The notes beneath the pieces are model-generated. The model ran no database searches and had not been told where the DNA came from. It saw only the letters and a list, made by a program, of their open reading frames with translations. This document shows, piece after piece, positions 1 to 8,786 of a stretch of 64,000 nt of DNA. Each line of letters opens with the position of its first letter. The first letter of the stretch is position 1. A program made the position numbers and the translations under genes. The stretch is from assembly GCA_965194655.1 (NCBI GenBank), contig OZ239148.1:1054001-1118000 (forward strand), given 5' to 3'. This DNA is from Hahnella lacustris (GTDB lineage Bacteria > Pseudomonadota > Gammaproteobacteria > Burkholderiales > Burkholderiaceae_A).

Positions 1-2313
1 GTCATGGACCCGGTCGAACGCCGCTGGATCCAAGAGCGCCTCGAGAGCACCCGCACCAATCCCAATTTTGGGGCTGAGAAAAAGATCGACATCCTTCGCC
101 ACATGACTGCGGCTGAGGGGCTTGAGCGTTTCTTGCATACCAAGTACGTGGGCCAGAAGCGTTTCTCTCTGGAGGGTGGCGAATCTTTCATTGCCTGTAT
201 GGATGAAATCGTTCAGCAAGCTGGCATGAAGGGCGTCGAAGAGGTGGTGATTGGCATGGCCCACCGGGGCCGCCTGAATGTGCTCGTCAATACCCTGGGC
301 AAGATGCCAGCAGACCTGTTTGCCGAGTTCGAGGGCAAGCATGCTGACGATCTGCCCGCCGGTGACGTCAAATACCATCAGGGCTTCTCGAGCGATGTGT
401 CCACCCCTGGAGGACCGGTTCACCTCTCCCTGAATTTCAATCCCTCACACCTCGAGATTGTGAACCCTGTGGTGGAAGGGTCCGTGCGCGCGCGACTCGA
501 TCGTCGAGGTGACGCTGCAGGCCACAAGATCCTCCCTGTCCTCGTTCACGGAGATGCTGCCTTTGCCGGCCAGGGTGTGGTCATGGAGACACTCAACCTC
601 GCTCAGACTCGCGGCTATTCCACGGGCGGAACCGTGCACGTCGTGATCAACAACCAGATTGGATTCACCACTTCCGACCCTCGCGATACCCGTTCCACGC
701 TGTATTGCTCGGATGTGGTCAAGATGATTGAGGCTCCGGTCTTTCACGTCAACGGAGACGATCCAGAGGCGGTGGTATTTGTGACGCAGTTGGCCATCGA
801 GTACCGCGCAAAGTTTGGTAAAGACGTGGTGATCGACATCGTCTGCTTCCGTAAGCTTGGCCACAACGAGCAAGACACACCGGCGCTCACTCAGCCACTG
901 ATGTACCGTGCCATTGGCCAGCACCCAGGCACCCGTAAGCTCTATGCGGATAAGCTCGAGGCCCAGGGTGTACTGCCAGCGGGGGGTGGAGACGAGTTCG
1001 TCAAGGCATTCCGTGCCGCGATGGATGAAGGCCGACACACGCGCGAGCCCGTGCTGACGAATTACAAGAGCAAGTTTGCGGTGGACTGGTCTCCCTTCCT
1101 TGACAAGAAGTGGACGGACGAAGCCGATACCGCGCTGCCTCCGACCGAGATCCAACGCTTGGCAGAACGCATCACCACCTTGCCAGAGGGCTTCGCGCTG
1201 CACAACCTGGTCGAGAAGGTCGTCAATGATCGCCGAGCCATGGGCCGTGGTGAGATGAACCTCGACTGGGGAATGGGCGAGCATCTGGCCTATGCCTCGC
1301 TGGTCGCCAGCGGATACAGCGTGCGTCTCTCAGGCCAGGACTGCGGGCGCGGAACCTTCACCCACCGACACGCAGTGCTGCATGACCAGAAGCGTGAGCG
1401 CTACGATGCCGGGACCTATGTTCCCCTTGAGAACATCTCCCCAGATCAGGGCAAGTTCGTGGTGATTGACTCCGTGCTCTCCGAAGAAGCCGTTCTCGGC
1501 TTTGAATACGGATACTCCACGGCTGAGCCCAACACGCTGGTCATCTGGGAAGCTCAATTTGGTGATTTCGCCAACGGAGCGCAGGTCGTGATCGATCAAT
1601 TCATCGCCTCAGGCGAGGTGAAATGGGGACGCCAGAGTGGCTTGACGCTCCTGCTCCCCCATGGGCACGAGGGGCAGGGACCCGAGCACTCTTCAGCGCG
1701 TCCTGAGCGCTTCATGCAGCTCTGTGCAGACACCAACATGCAGCTGTGTCAGCCCACCAATGCGGCTCAGATCTTCCACCTGCTGCGTCGCCAGATGATT
1801 CGCTCGTTCCGCAAGCCCCTGATCGTCTTCACGCCGAAGTCATTGCTTCGAAATAAGGATGCGACGTCACCGATTGAGGCCTTCACCAAGGGCAAGTTTG
1901 AGACCGTGATCGGTGAAGTCGATGCCGAGATCGATCCCAAGAAGGTCAAGCGTCTGCTCGTCTGCTGGGGCAAGGTCTATTACGAGCTTGTCAGGGAGCG
2001 CCGCGAGCGTGGTCGTGCAGACGTGGCCATTGTCAGAACAGAGCAGGTCTATCCCTTCCCGCACAAGGCATTCGAAGCCGAAATGAAGCGCTATCCCAAT
2101 CTGACCGAGGTCATTTGGGTTCAGGACGAGCCTCAGAACCAGGGGGTCTGGTTCCAAGTTCAGCACTACCTGCGCGAGCACATGTCCGCAGCCATGAAGC
2201 TTGGATACGCCGGTCGTCCGGCCTCTGCCTCACCTGCAGCGGGTTACTACGAAAAGTTCTTGGCCCGTCAGAAAGAGCTGCTCGATGCAGCCTTCGCCAA
2301 GCTCAAAAACTAA
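1..2313 (+). CDS. sucA: 2-oxoglutarate dehydrogenase E1 component (5' partial)
   Basis: Thiamine-diphosphate-dependent decarboxylase of the 2-oxoglutarate dehydrogenase complex, the TCA-cycle step that yields succinyl-CoA. The frame is open from base 1, so about 170-190 N-terminal residues lie outside the window, judged against the roughly 930-950-residue family. Visible landmarks are GMAHRGRLNVLV near codon 85, HVNGDDPEAV (cofactor region) near codon 249 and HGHEGQGPEHSS near codon 554. sucB starts 38 bp after the stop and lpd follows, the usual order for this complex. Promoter and true start are not visible. The ATG at base 4 is internal. Confidence 0.97.
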   Translation, partial: VMDPVERRWIQERLESTRTNPNFGAEKKIDILRHMTAAEGLERFLHTKYVGQKRFSLEGGESFIACMDEIVQQAGMKGVEEVVIGMAHRGRLNVLVNTLGKMPADLFAEFEGKHADDLPAGDVKYHQGFSSDVSTPGGPVHLSLNFNPSHLEIVNPVVEGSVRARLDRRGDAAGHKILPVLVHGDAAFAGQGVVMETLNLAQTRGYSTGGTVHVVINNQIGFTTSDPRDTRSTLYCSDVVKMIEAPVFHVNGDDPEAVVFVTQLAIEYRAKFGKDVVIDIVCFRKLGHNEQDTPALTQPLMYRAIGQHPGTRKLYADKLEAQGVLPAGGGDEFVKAFRAAMDEGRHTREPVLTNYKSKFAVDWSPFLDKKWTDEADTALPPTEIQRLAERITTLPEGFALHNLVEKVVNDRRAMGRGEMNLDWGMGEHLAYASLVASGYSVRLSGQDCGRGTFTHRHAVLHDQKRERYDAGTYVPLENISPDQGKFVVIDSVLSEEAVLGFEYGYSTAEPNTLVIWEAQFGDFANGAQVVIDQFIASGEVKWGRQSGLTLLLPHGHEGQGPEHSSARPERFMQLCADTNMQLCQPTNAAQIFHLLRRQMIRSFRKPLIVFTPKSLLRNKDATSPIEAFTKGKFETVIGEVDAEIDPKKVKRLLVCWGKVYYELVRERRERGRADVAIVRTEQVYPFPHKAFEAEMKRYPNLTEVIWVQDEPQNQGVWFQVQHYLREHMSAAMKLGYAGRPASASPAAGYYEKFLARQKELLDAAFAKLKN

Positions 2314-2351
2314 GACCTGCCCATTGAACTCATTCTGAAAGAGCCCAAGTC

Positions 2352-3590
2352 ATGTCCAAGCACGAAGTGAAAGTTCCTCAGTTGTCAGAGTCGGTCGCTG
2401 AAGCGACCCTATTGCAGTGGAAGAAAAAGGCCGGTGAAGCCGTCACCGTCGACGAAATCCTCATTGAGATCGAGACCGACAAGGTGGTCTTGGAGGTTCC
2501 AGCCCCCGCATCGGGCGTGATGACCGAGGTCATCAAGGGTGACGGAGGCACCGTGGTCTCGGGCGAGGTCATTGCCCTGATCGACACGGAGGCAAAAGCT
2601 GGCGCGGCTCCTGCTGCAGCGGCTGCTGTCCCTGCAGCGGCCCCAGTCGCGGCGGCGGCTGCTCCTGCTGGTGCTGTGGCCAGCCCTGCAGCTGCGAAGC
2701 TCATGGCAGAGACCGGAGCGAGCATCACTGCTGGGTCTGGTCGAGATGGCCGGATCACCAAGGGTGATGTCCTCTCCGCATCGGCTGCACCCAAGGCTGC
2801 CCCTGCACCCGCCAGCATTCCTGCAGCCCCAGCGGTCGCCAGCCTGCCTCCCGTGAGCATCTCGATTGGCGCAGAGGCCATGCTGGACGGCCGTCCTGAA
2901 CAGCGGGTACCCATGACGCGTCTGCGTGCCCGTGTGGCCGAGCGCCTGCTGCAGTCGCAGGCGACCAATGCCATCCTGACCACCTTCAACGAAGTCAATA
3001 TGGCGCCCGTGATGGCGCTTCGAAAGCAATACGCGGATCGCTTCGAGAAAGAGCATGGAGTCAAGCTTGGCTTCATGTCGTTCTTCGTGAAGGCGGCGGT
3101 TGCGGCGCTCAAGAAGTACCCCGTTTTGAATGCATCAGTCGATGGCAACGACATCGTTTATCACGGCTATTTTGATATTGGCGTGGCCGTGGGCTCTCCT
3201 CGTGGCCTGGTGGTACCCATCATTCGAAATGCCGACCAGCTCACATTCGCTGAGATTGAGAAGACCATTTCCGATTTCGGCGTGCGTGCCCGCGACGGCA
3301 AGATCACGCTTGAAGAACTGACGGGCGGAACCTTCTCCATCTCCAACGGTGGGGTCTTTGGCTCGATGCTCTCAACACCCATCATTAACCCACCCCAGTC
3401 GGCCATTCTCGGTATTCATGCCACCAAGGATCGCGCCGTCGTTGAAAACGGGCAGGTGGTGGTGCGTCCAATCAACTACCTCGCAATGTCTTACGACCAC
3501 CGCATCATTGATGGACGCGAGGCCGTGTTGGGGTTGGTGACCATGAAGGAAGCGCTCGAAGATCCTTCCCGTCTCTTGCTTGAGATCTAA
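2352..3590 (+). CDS. sucB: dihydrolipoyllysine succinyltransferase (E2 of 2-oxoglutarate dehydrogenase)
   Basis: Core E2 subunit that moves the succinyl group from the lipoyl arm to CoA. Domains in order: lipoyl domain (residues 3-77) with the lipoyl-lysine K44 in ETDKVVLEV; a very Ala/Pro-rich flexible linker (about 84-112); an E3/E1-binding domain (about 113-146); a second Ala/Pro linker; and the catalytic acyltransferase domain, with H383 and D387 in SYDHRIIDGREAV. At 412 residues it has one lipoyl domain, normal for OdhB/SucB. It sits between sucA and lpd, 11 bp before lpd, so co-transcription is likely. Confidence 0.97.
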   Translation: MSKHEVKVPQLSESVAEATLLQWKKKAGEAVTVDEILIEIETDKVVLEVPAPASGVMTEVIKGDGGTVVSGEVIALIDTEAKAGAAPAAAAAVPAAAPVAAAAAPAGAVASPAAAKLMAETGASITAGSGRDGRITKGDVLSASAAPKAAPAPASIPAAPAVASLPPVSISIGAEAMLDGRPEQRVPMTRLRARVAERLLQSQATNAILTTFNEVNMAPVMALRKQYADRFEKEHGVKLGFMSFFVKAAVAALKKYPVLNASVDGNDIVYHGYFDIGVAVGSPRGLVVPIIRNADQLTFAEIEKTISDFGVRARDGKITLEELTGGTFSISNGGVFGSMLSTPIINPPQSAILGIHATKDRAVVENGQVVVRPINYLAMSYDHRIIDGREAVLGLVTMKEALEDPSRLLLEI

Positions 3591-3601
3591 GGAGTCGACC
3601 C

Positions 3602-5032
3602 ATGGCACACGCATTTGACGTCGTCGTGATCGGCGCCGGCCCCGCTGGCTATATCGCCTCGATCCGGGCAGCACAGCTCGGCTTTAAGACCGCATGCATT
3701 GAGAAGTGGGTGAATCCAGAGGGCCAGGCTGTACTTGGCGGAACCTGCTTGAATGTGGGCTGCATTCCCTCTAAGGCTCTGCTTGCTTCGAGCGAGGAGT
3801 TTGAGAAGATCCAGCACCACGCAGACGTACACGGCATCTCGGTCAAGGGCGCCAGCATGGACATCGGGAAGATGCTGGCTCGCAAAGATGGCATCGTCTC
3901 CAAGATGACCAAAGGCATCGAGTTCTTGTTTCGCAAGAACAAGATCACCTGGCTCAAAGGGCACGGTCGTCTCACCGGGGAGCAGGGCGATCTGGTCACG
4001 CTCGAGGTCCAGGGTGATGATGGCGTTGAGGCCGTGACGGCCAAGCACGTCATCATTGCGACAGGGTCGAAGGCTCGGCATCTCCCGAGCATTCCTGTCG
4101 ACCATGTCATGGTCTGTGACAACGAGGGTGCTCTGAAATTTCCCTCAGTCCCTAAGCGCTTGGGCGTGATTGGCGCTGGGGTGATTGGGCTTGAGCTCGG
4201 GTCGGTATGGCGCCGGCTCGGATCCGAGGTCACCGTGCTAGAGGCCATGCCCACGTTTTTGGGCGCTTGCGACGAGTCGGTTGCGAAGGAGGCCCACAAG
4301 CTGTTCACGCAGCAGGGTCTCGCCATCCATATGGGCGTCACGATCGGTGAGGTCAAGCAGACTGCCAAGCTGGTCAAGATCCAGTACACCGACGCACAAG
4401 GTGCCTCACAGACCCTCGAATGCGATCGACTGATTGTCTCGGTTGGACGGGTACCCAATACAGAAAATCTGAATCTCGAGTCGATTGGCCTCAAGACTGA
4501 CGAGCGTGGGTTTATTCCGGTGGATGGCCATTGCCGCACTGCGCGGCCGAACGTCTATGCCATTGGCGACGTGGTACGCGGCCCCATGTTGGCTCATAAG
4601 GGTGAGGATGAGGGCGTGATGGTGGCCGAACTCATTGCCGGCCAAAAGCCCCATATTGACTACAACTGCATCCCTTGGGTGATTTACACCTCACCCGAGA
4701 TTGCCTGGGTTGGGCAGACCGAGCAGCAGCTGAAGGCGGCGGGTCGTGCCTTCAAGGCGGGCCAGTTCCCGTTTATGGCCAACGGCCGTGCGCTCGGCAT
4801 GAATGCGTCTGATGGCTTTGTGAAGGTCTTGGCCGACGCCCAGACAGACGAGATTTTGGGTGTCCATATTGTCGCTGCCAATGCATCTGACCTCATTGCG
4901 GAGGCGGCAGTTGCCATGGAATTCAAGGCGGCCTCCGAAGACATTGCACGTATTTGTCACCCCCATCCCTCCATGTCGGAAGTGATGCGCGAGGCGGCGC
5001 TCGCGGTCGACAAGCGCGCCCTCAACATGTAA
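3602..5032 (+). CDS. lpd: dihydrolipoyl dehydrogenase (E3)
   Basis: FAD-dependent enzyme that reoxidises dihydrolipoamide with NAD+. The N-terminal dinucleotide fold is GAGPAGY (residues 11-17). The redox disulfide pair is C49 and C54 in GGTCLNVGCIPSKALL. A second NAD-binding fold, GAGVIGLELG, lies near residue 197. The C-terminal dimerisation domain carries H455 and E460 in HPHPSMSE. At 476 residues it is full length and has no extra lipoyl domain. As the last gene of the sucA-sucB-lpd set it is probably the dedicated E3 of this complex, although it could also serve pyruvate dehydrogenase or glycine cleavage. Confidence 0.96.
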   Translation: MAHAFDVVVIGAGPAGYIASIRAAQLGFKTACIEKWVNPEGQAVLGGTCLNVGCIPSKALLASSEEFEKIQHHADVHGISVKGASMDIGKMLARKDGIVSKMTKGIEFLFRKNKITWLKGHGRLTGEQGDLVTLEVQGDDGVEAVTAKHVIIATGSKARHLPSIPVDHVMVCDNEGALKFPSVPKRLGVIGAGVIGLELGSVWRRLGSEVTVLEAMPTFLGACDESVAKEAHKLFTQQGLAIHMGVTIGEVKQTAKLVKIQYTDAQGASQTLECDRLIVSVGRVPNTENLNLESIGLKTDERGFIPVDGHCRTARPNVYAIGDVVRGPMLAHKGEDEGVMVAELIAGQKPHIDYNCIPWVIYTSPEIAWVGQTEQQLKAAGRAFKAGQFPFMANGRALGMNASDGFVKVLADAQTDEILGVHIVAANASDLIAEAAVAMEFKAASEDIARICHPHPSMSEVMREAALAVDKRALNM

Positions 5033-5036
5033 GCCT

Positions 5037-6194
5037 GTGGCTGCCATGCCGCGTGTGAAAGATCTCGCTGAGGCCCGACTGGCCTCACGCGGGTTCTCAT
5101 TAGACGAAGGCCAGACTCCTGGGCTAGAGGCGCTTGAACGCTGCTCTGAGGAGTGGCAGCACTACAAGAGTCGAAGGGGCGGACGCTTAGCCCGCATGCT
5201 CATTCATCCGCCGCTCCCCAAGGGGGTCTACCTCTGGGGTGGGGTGGGGCGCGGCAAGAGCTTCCTCATGGACTGCTTCTTCGATGCGGTTCCGATCGAG
5301 CGGAAGGTTCGGATTCATTTCCATGAATTTATGCGAGCCACCCATCGTGAGCTCCACGACCTGCGTGGCACAGAGAACCCACTCGATGAGGTGGCCACCC
5401 GGGTGGCCCGCCGCTACAGACTGATCTGCTTCGATGAGTTTCACATCTCAGACATCGCCGACGCCATGATTCTCGAGCGCTTGCTCAGTGCTCTGTTGGT
5501 CGCGCGCGTAGGCTTCGTGATGACCTCGAACTATCCCCCTAGCGGTCTCTATCCAGATGGGCTGCACCGTGAGAGCCTCCTGCCGGCGATTGCATTGCTA
5601 GAAGCGAATCTGGAGGTGGTGGAGCTCGCCTCTCCAGCGGATCATCGGCGAAAGGCCGAGCGTGCAGAGACCGGGGATGGACACCTCCAGGCGCGTCTTT
5701 CCGCCCTGCCCAGGTTCTACCAAAACCCGCGGGGAGATCTGGCTGAGGCTGCGCTTGAGGACATTGCCTCGGCATTAGGAGGCGAGGCACTGCCGACTGG
5801 CCAGAGGTTCATCGATCTGGATGGTCGCGAAGTCCCGATTCGAATGCGGGCTGGTGGCGTCATCTGGTTCGAGTTTGAAGACCTATGCGGCGGCCCGCGC
5901 TCGCAGAACGACTATCTCTGGCTCGCTGAGCGCTTTCACACCCTTTTGATCTCCGACGTGCCTCAGATGACTGCAGCTCAGGCCTCAGAGGCGCGGCGCT
6001 TTACGTGGCTAGTCGATATTTTCTACGACGCTGGTCGACGACTGGCCCTCTCGGCCGAGACCGAGCCCGATCGGCTCTACACCCAAGGGGTGCTCTCCAA
6101 CGAGTTTCAGCGCACTGCAAGCCGTCTTGTAGAGATGCAGACGCTGGCCTACCTGATTCGACCCCAGAGAGAAACCCTCGCTCGCATCGGCTAA
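5037..6194 (+). CDS. zapE: AFG1-like ATPase, cell division protein ZapE
   Basis: P-loop ATPase of the AFG1/ZapE family. In E. coli, ZapE associates with the Z-ring during constriction and is needed under stress or low oxygen. Walker A is GGVGRGKS (residues 68-75) and Walker B is CFDEFHISD (about 130-138). The 385-residue length matches the family. Translation may start at the GTG at 5037 or the ATG at 5046; only a few bases separate it from the lpd stop, so translation is probably coupled to the upstream operon. Placement directly behind odhA-odhB-lpd is, from recalled gene order, common in betaproteobacteria. Confidence 0.93.
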   Translation: MAAMPRVKDLAEARLASRGFSLDEGQTPGLEALERCSEEWQHYKSRRGGRLARMLIHPPLPKGVYLWGGVGRGKSFLMDCFFDAVPIERKVRIHFHEFMRATHRELHDLRGTENPLDEVATRVARRYRLICFDEFHISDIADAMILERLLSALLVARVGFVMTSNYPPSGLYPDGLHRESLLPAIALLEANLEVVELASPADHRRKAERAETGDGHLQARLSALPRFYQNPRGDLAEAALEDIASALGGEALPTGQRFIDLDGREVPIRMRAGGVIWFEFEDLCGGPRSQNDYLWLAERFHTLLISDVPQMTAAQASEARRFTWLVDIFYDAGRRLALSAETEPDRLYTQGVLSNEFQRTASRLVEMQTLAYLIRPQRETLARIG

Positions 6195-6220
6195 GCAGAG
6201 CAGGGTGCGATAATGAAGTC

Positions 6221-6586
6221 ATGGCGGACATTCGCGCACCTTTGTGGCTTCTCATGATCAGTGTCACGCTCTGCTCTGCGGGCTCGAGCATGGCTGCGAC
6301 GCTCACTTGGCATGAGGAGCGAGCACGCCAGGATCTCACGGCGGCTCTCGCCGAGCTTGACCTTGAGGAGAGGTCCATCGCTGAAAACGCTCGAATCCAG
6401 AGAGCGGCTTGCCTCTCTCGCTGGGTGTCCTCCTCCTGCCTAGAGGCTGTGCGCCAGCAGCGCGCTCGGGAGGAACGCTCGCTTCTGATGGCCCGTGAAA
6501 CTCTTGCTGAGTCTGTGCGTCGAATTGATGCAGCGGCGCGTCAGCGCGTTCGCGCCAACCGTCTGGAGGAGCTCAATGCCCGGTAA
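6221..6586 (+). CDS. small secreted coiled-coil protein with a CX8C pair (function unknown)
   Basis: A 121-residue protein starting at the ATG at 6221; an in-frame extension upstream would run inside zapE. The N-terminus looks like a Sec signal peptide: hydrophobic LWLLMISVTLCSAG, with probable cleavage after SMAA near residue 26. The mature part is strongly charged and predicted helical, rich in Arg, Glu and Ala. Two cysteines eight residues apart in AACLSRWVSSSCLEAV could form a periplasmic disulfide or a helical hairpin staple. I recall similar periplasmic proteins with a spaced Cys pair in betaproteobacteria, but assign no function. Its end overlaps the next gene by 11 bp, so the two are probably translated together. 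Confidence 0.72.
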   Translation: MADIRAPLWLLMISVTLCSAGSSMAATLTWHEERARQDLTAALAELDLEERSIAENARIQRAACLSRWVSSSCLEAVRQQRAREERSLLMARETLAESVRRIDAAARQRVRANRLEELNAR

Positions 6587-6785
6587 TCAAGATGTCCGCA
6601 CCCAGAGAATGCGCTTGCTTGAGCTGGAGGCCGAGCACCGAGAGCTGGATCAACTCATTGCGTCGTTGGATCAGGGACCACTGGTCGACGAGCTCGCCAT
6701 GCGCAGGCTCAAGAAGCGAAAGCTTCAAATCAAGGACCAAATCTCCATGCTCATGGGCGAGCTCACTCCGAGCGAGCCCGCCTGA
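6576..6785 (+). CDS. DUF465 / YdcH-family small protein
   Basis: A 69-residue protein beginning MPGNQDVRTQ. The region RMRLLELEAEHRELDQLI, then LKKRKLQIKDQISML near the C-terminus, is the typical charged two-helix pattern of DUF465/YdcH proteins, where a basic KKRKL(Q/A)IKD segment is characteristic. The biochemical role of the family is not established to my knowledge. The start ATG at 6576 lies inside the preceding gene, and the stop TGA at 6783-6785 abuts the GTG start of the helicase gene. The small secreted protein, DUF465 protein and helicase therefore look like one transcript. Confidence 0.8.
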   Translation: MPGNQDVRTQRMRLLELEAEHRELDQLIASLDQGPLVDELAMRRLKKRKLQIKDQISMLMGELTPSEPA

Positions 6786-8786
6786 GTGAGCCTTTCGGCC
6801 TGGTTTGAGGCCAGGGGCCTGCTCTCAGAGCGCCTAGACGGTTTCCGATCTCGCCCCTCTCAGGCAGCCCTGGCCCAGGCCATCGCGACGGCCATCGACC
6901 AGCGGGAGCTTCTGGTTGCTGAGGCCGGTACTGGAATCGGAAAGACCTTCGCCTATCTGGTTCCTGCACTGTTGAGTGGGCAGAAGGTCCTCGTCTCAAC
7001 GGCAAGCCGTGCCCTGCAAGACCAGCTCTTTTCGAGAGATATTCCGCGTCTTTTAAGGGCAATGGGGTTATCTAGCGTGAGCGTGGCTCGGCTGAAGGGG
7101 CGTTCTAACTATCTGTGTCCCTATCGCCTTCAACGGGCCCGCCAAGAGGGGCGTCTGTCTAGCGCGCAGGAGGTCCAAGACCTTCGTCAGGTGGTTCAGT
7201 TTGCAGCTTTGAACCCAGAAGGGGATGTCTCTGCCTGCACGACGGTCTCGGAGCACTCGATGGTCTGGCCCTTGGTGACGAGCACCGTTGACAATTGTCT
7301 GGGCCAGCGTTGCCCCATGGTTGGGGAGTGCCCCGTCATCCGAGCGCGGGAGCAGGCGCAGCGGTCAGATCTTGTGATCGTCAATCACCACCTGCTCTGC
7401 GCAGATCTGGCCCTTCGACGAGAGGGGGGAGGAGAGCTGCTGCCCCGTATGGACCTTGTGGTCGTGGATGAGGCCCATGCCCTCTCCGAAACTGCCCTCC
7501 AGTTCTTCGGTTTAAGTGTCTCTACCCATGGCCTGGCGTTGCTCGCCAGAGATGCGCTCGCCGCAGGGCTCGAACTTGCAAGAGATGGGGCCGACTGGGC
7601 CGGGTTGAGTGGCCAACTCGAGGCCGCCGTTCTGTCCATACGGTCAGAGCTGACCCATGCTTGCTCCCCCGGTCGTCACAAATGGGAGCAGCTGACCGAG
7701 TCCGGGCAGACCGCACTCCATATGGGCCTGACTCGGATTGGGGAGGCGCTGGGACCATTGCACATGGCACTGTGCGTCAACGCCGAGCGACATGCCGAGC
7801 TCGTGCGTCTCCAAGAACGGGTAGAGCTGATTCAGGATCGGCTCGATTTCTTACAGCCTCCCCTAGAGGGGTCCTCCAAGGGTGCTCACTCTGGGGAGCT
7901 GGGCGTGCACTGGGTCGAGGTTGGACGGCAGAGCCTGAGCCTGCATTGGTCCCCCCTCGATGCTGCACCCCGGCTCAGAGAGGTCTGGGAGACACCCGAG
8001 CGAGGGGCCTGGGTCTTCCTCTCGGCCACGCTCACGGTTCCCGCTCCGGGTGGAACAGAGCAGGGGGACTTTGCCTATTTCTGCGGCCAAATGGGTCTTG
8101 AGCATGCACGTTGCGAGCGCTTTGAGAGTCCTTTTGACTACGCCGTCCAGAGCCTGCTGGTGGTGCCTGATCATCTCCCAGACCCCAAACAGCCGAACCT
8201 GGTCATCCAGTTGCTTGAAATGCCAGGTGTGACCGGTCTCATTCGAGAGGCTCCTGGAGGCATTTTCCTGCTCTGCACCAGTCTTCGTGCCGTCGATCAG
8301 GCGGCTCATTGGCTGGGTCAGGCCAAGTCCCCCTCGACTGGTCGGCTCCTGCTGGTCCAAGGCAGTGCTCCGCGAGACCACCTCCTGCAACGGTTTCGCG
8401 AAGATGGTCGGGCCATCCTGGTCGGTAGCGCGAGCTTCTGGGAGGGTGTGGATGTGCCGGGCAAGGCCCTCAGCCTGGTCATCATTGACAAGCTGCCCTT
8501 CGCCCCACCAGATGACCCTGTGTTGGAATCGCGAATGAACCGATGCAGAGCGGAGGGAGGTGATCCCTTCAATCAAATTCAATTGCCAGAGGCCACGCTC
8601 ATGCTGAAGCAGGGCGTTGGGCGCCTGATACGAACCGAGACCGACCGAGGACTTTTGCTGGTGGGAGACCGACGTCTTGCTGAAACGCCCTATGGCCGCA
8701 GAATGCTGCGCAGCCTGCCTCCCTTTCGGCGAACGAGAAGCCTCGAGGAGGCCAGACAGTTCTGGTTACCAGACCTTCAATCTTGA
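6786..8786 (+). CDS. DinG/YoaA-family ATP-dependent DNA helicase (Fe-S)
   Basis: Superfamily 2 5'-3' helicase of the XPD/DinG group, acting on forks, R-loops or damaged DNA. Walker A is GTGIGKT (residues 48-54) and the DEAH box VVVDEAH ends at residue 230. Four cysteines, C110, C170, C175 and C181, are spaced as the ligands of an iron-sulfur cluster. Near the C-terminus, ASFWEGVDVPG and QGVGRLIRT correspond to helicase motifs V and VI. The 666-residue length fits YoaA/DinG. The GTG start immediately follows the DUF465 stop. The last 21 bp overlap the 3' end of convergent bamD. I cannot separate DinG from YoaA by eye. Confidence 0.92.
   Translation: MSLSAWFEARGLLSERLDGFRSRPSQAALAQAIATAIDQRELLVAEAGTGIGKTFAYLVPALLSGQKVLVSTASRALQDQLFSRDIPRLLRAMGLSSVSVARLKGRSNYLCPYRLQRARQEGRLSSAQEVQDLRQVVQFAALNPEGDVSACTTVSEHSMVWPLVTSTVDNCLGQRCPMVGECPVIRAREQAQRSDLVIVNHHLLCADLALRREGGGELLPRMDLVVVDEAHALSETALQFFGLSVSTHGLALLARDALAAGLELARDGADWAGLSGQLEAAVLSIRSELTHACSPGRHKWEQLTESGQTALHMGLTRIGEALGPLHMALCVNAERHAELVRLQERVELIQDRLDFLQPPLEGSSKGAHSGELGVHWVEVGRQSLSLHWSPLDAAPRLREVWETPERGAWVFLSATLTVPAPGGTEQGDFAYFCGQMGLEHARCERFESPFDYAVQSLLVVPDHLPDPKQPNLVIQLLEMPGVTGLIREAPGGIFLLCTSLRAVDQAAHWLGQAKSPSTGRLLLVQGSAPRDHLLQRFREDGRAILVGSASFWEGVDVPGKALSLVIIDKLPFAPPDDPVLESRMNRCRAEGGDPFNQIQLPEATLMLKQGVGRLIRTETDRGLLLVGDRRLAETPYGRRMLRSLPPFRRTRSLEEARQFWLPDLQS

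Noticed and set aside
445..1284. 279-residue minus-strand open frame
   Set aside because: Antisense to sucA, which is unambiguous here.
2590..2860. Repetitive Ala/Pro-coding DNA that looks like a tandem repeat
   Set aside because: It encodes the flexible linkers of the E2 subunit, where low complexity is normal. The DNA shows no exact repeat unit.
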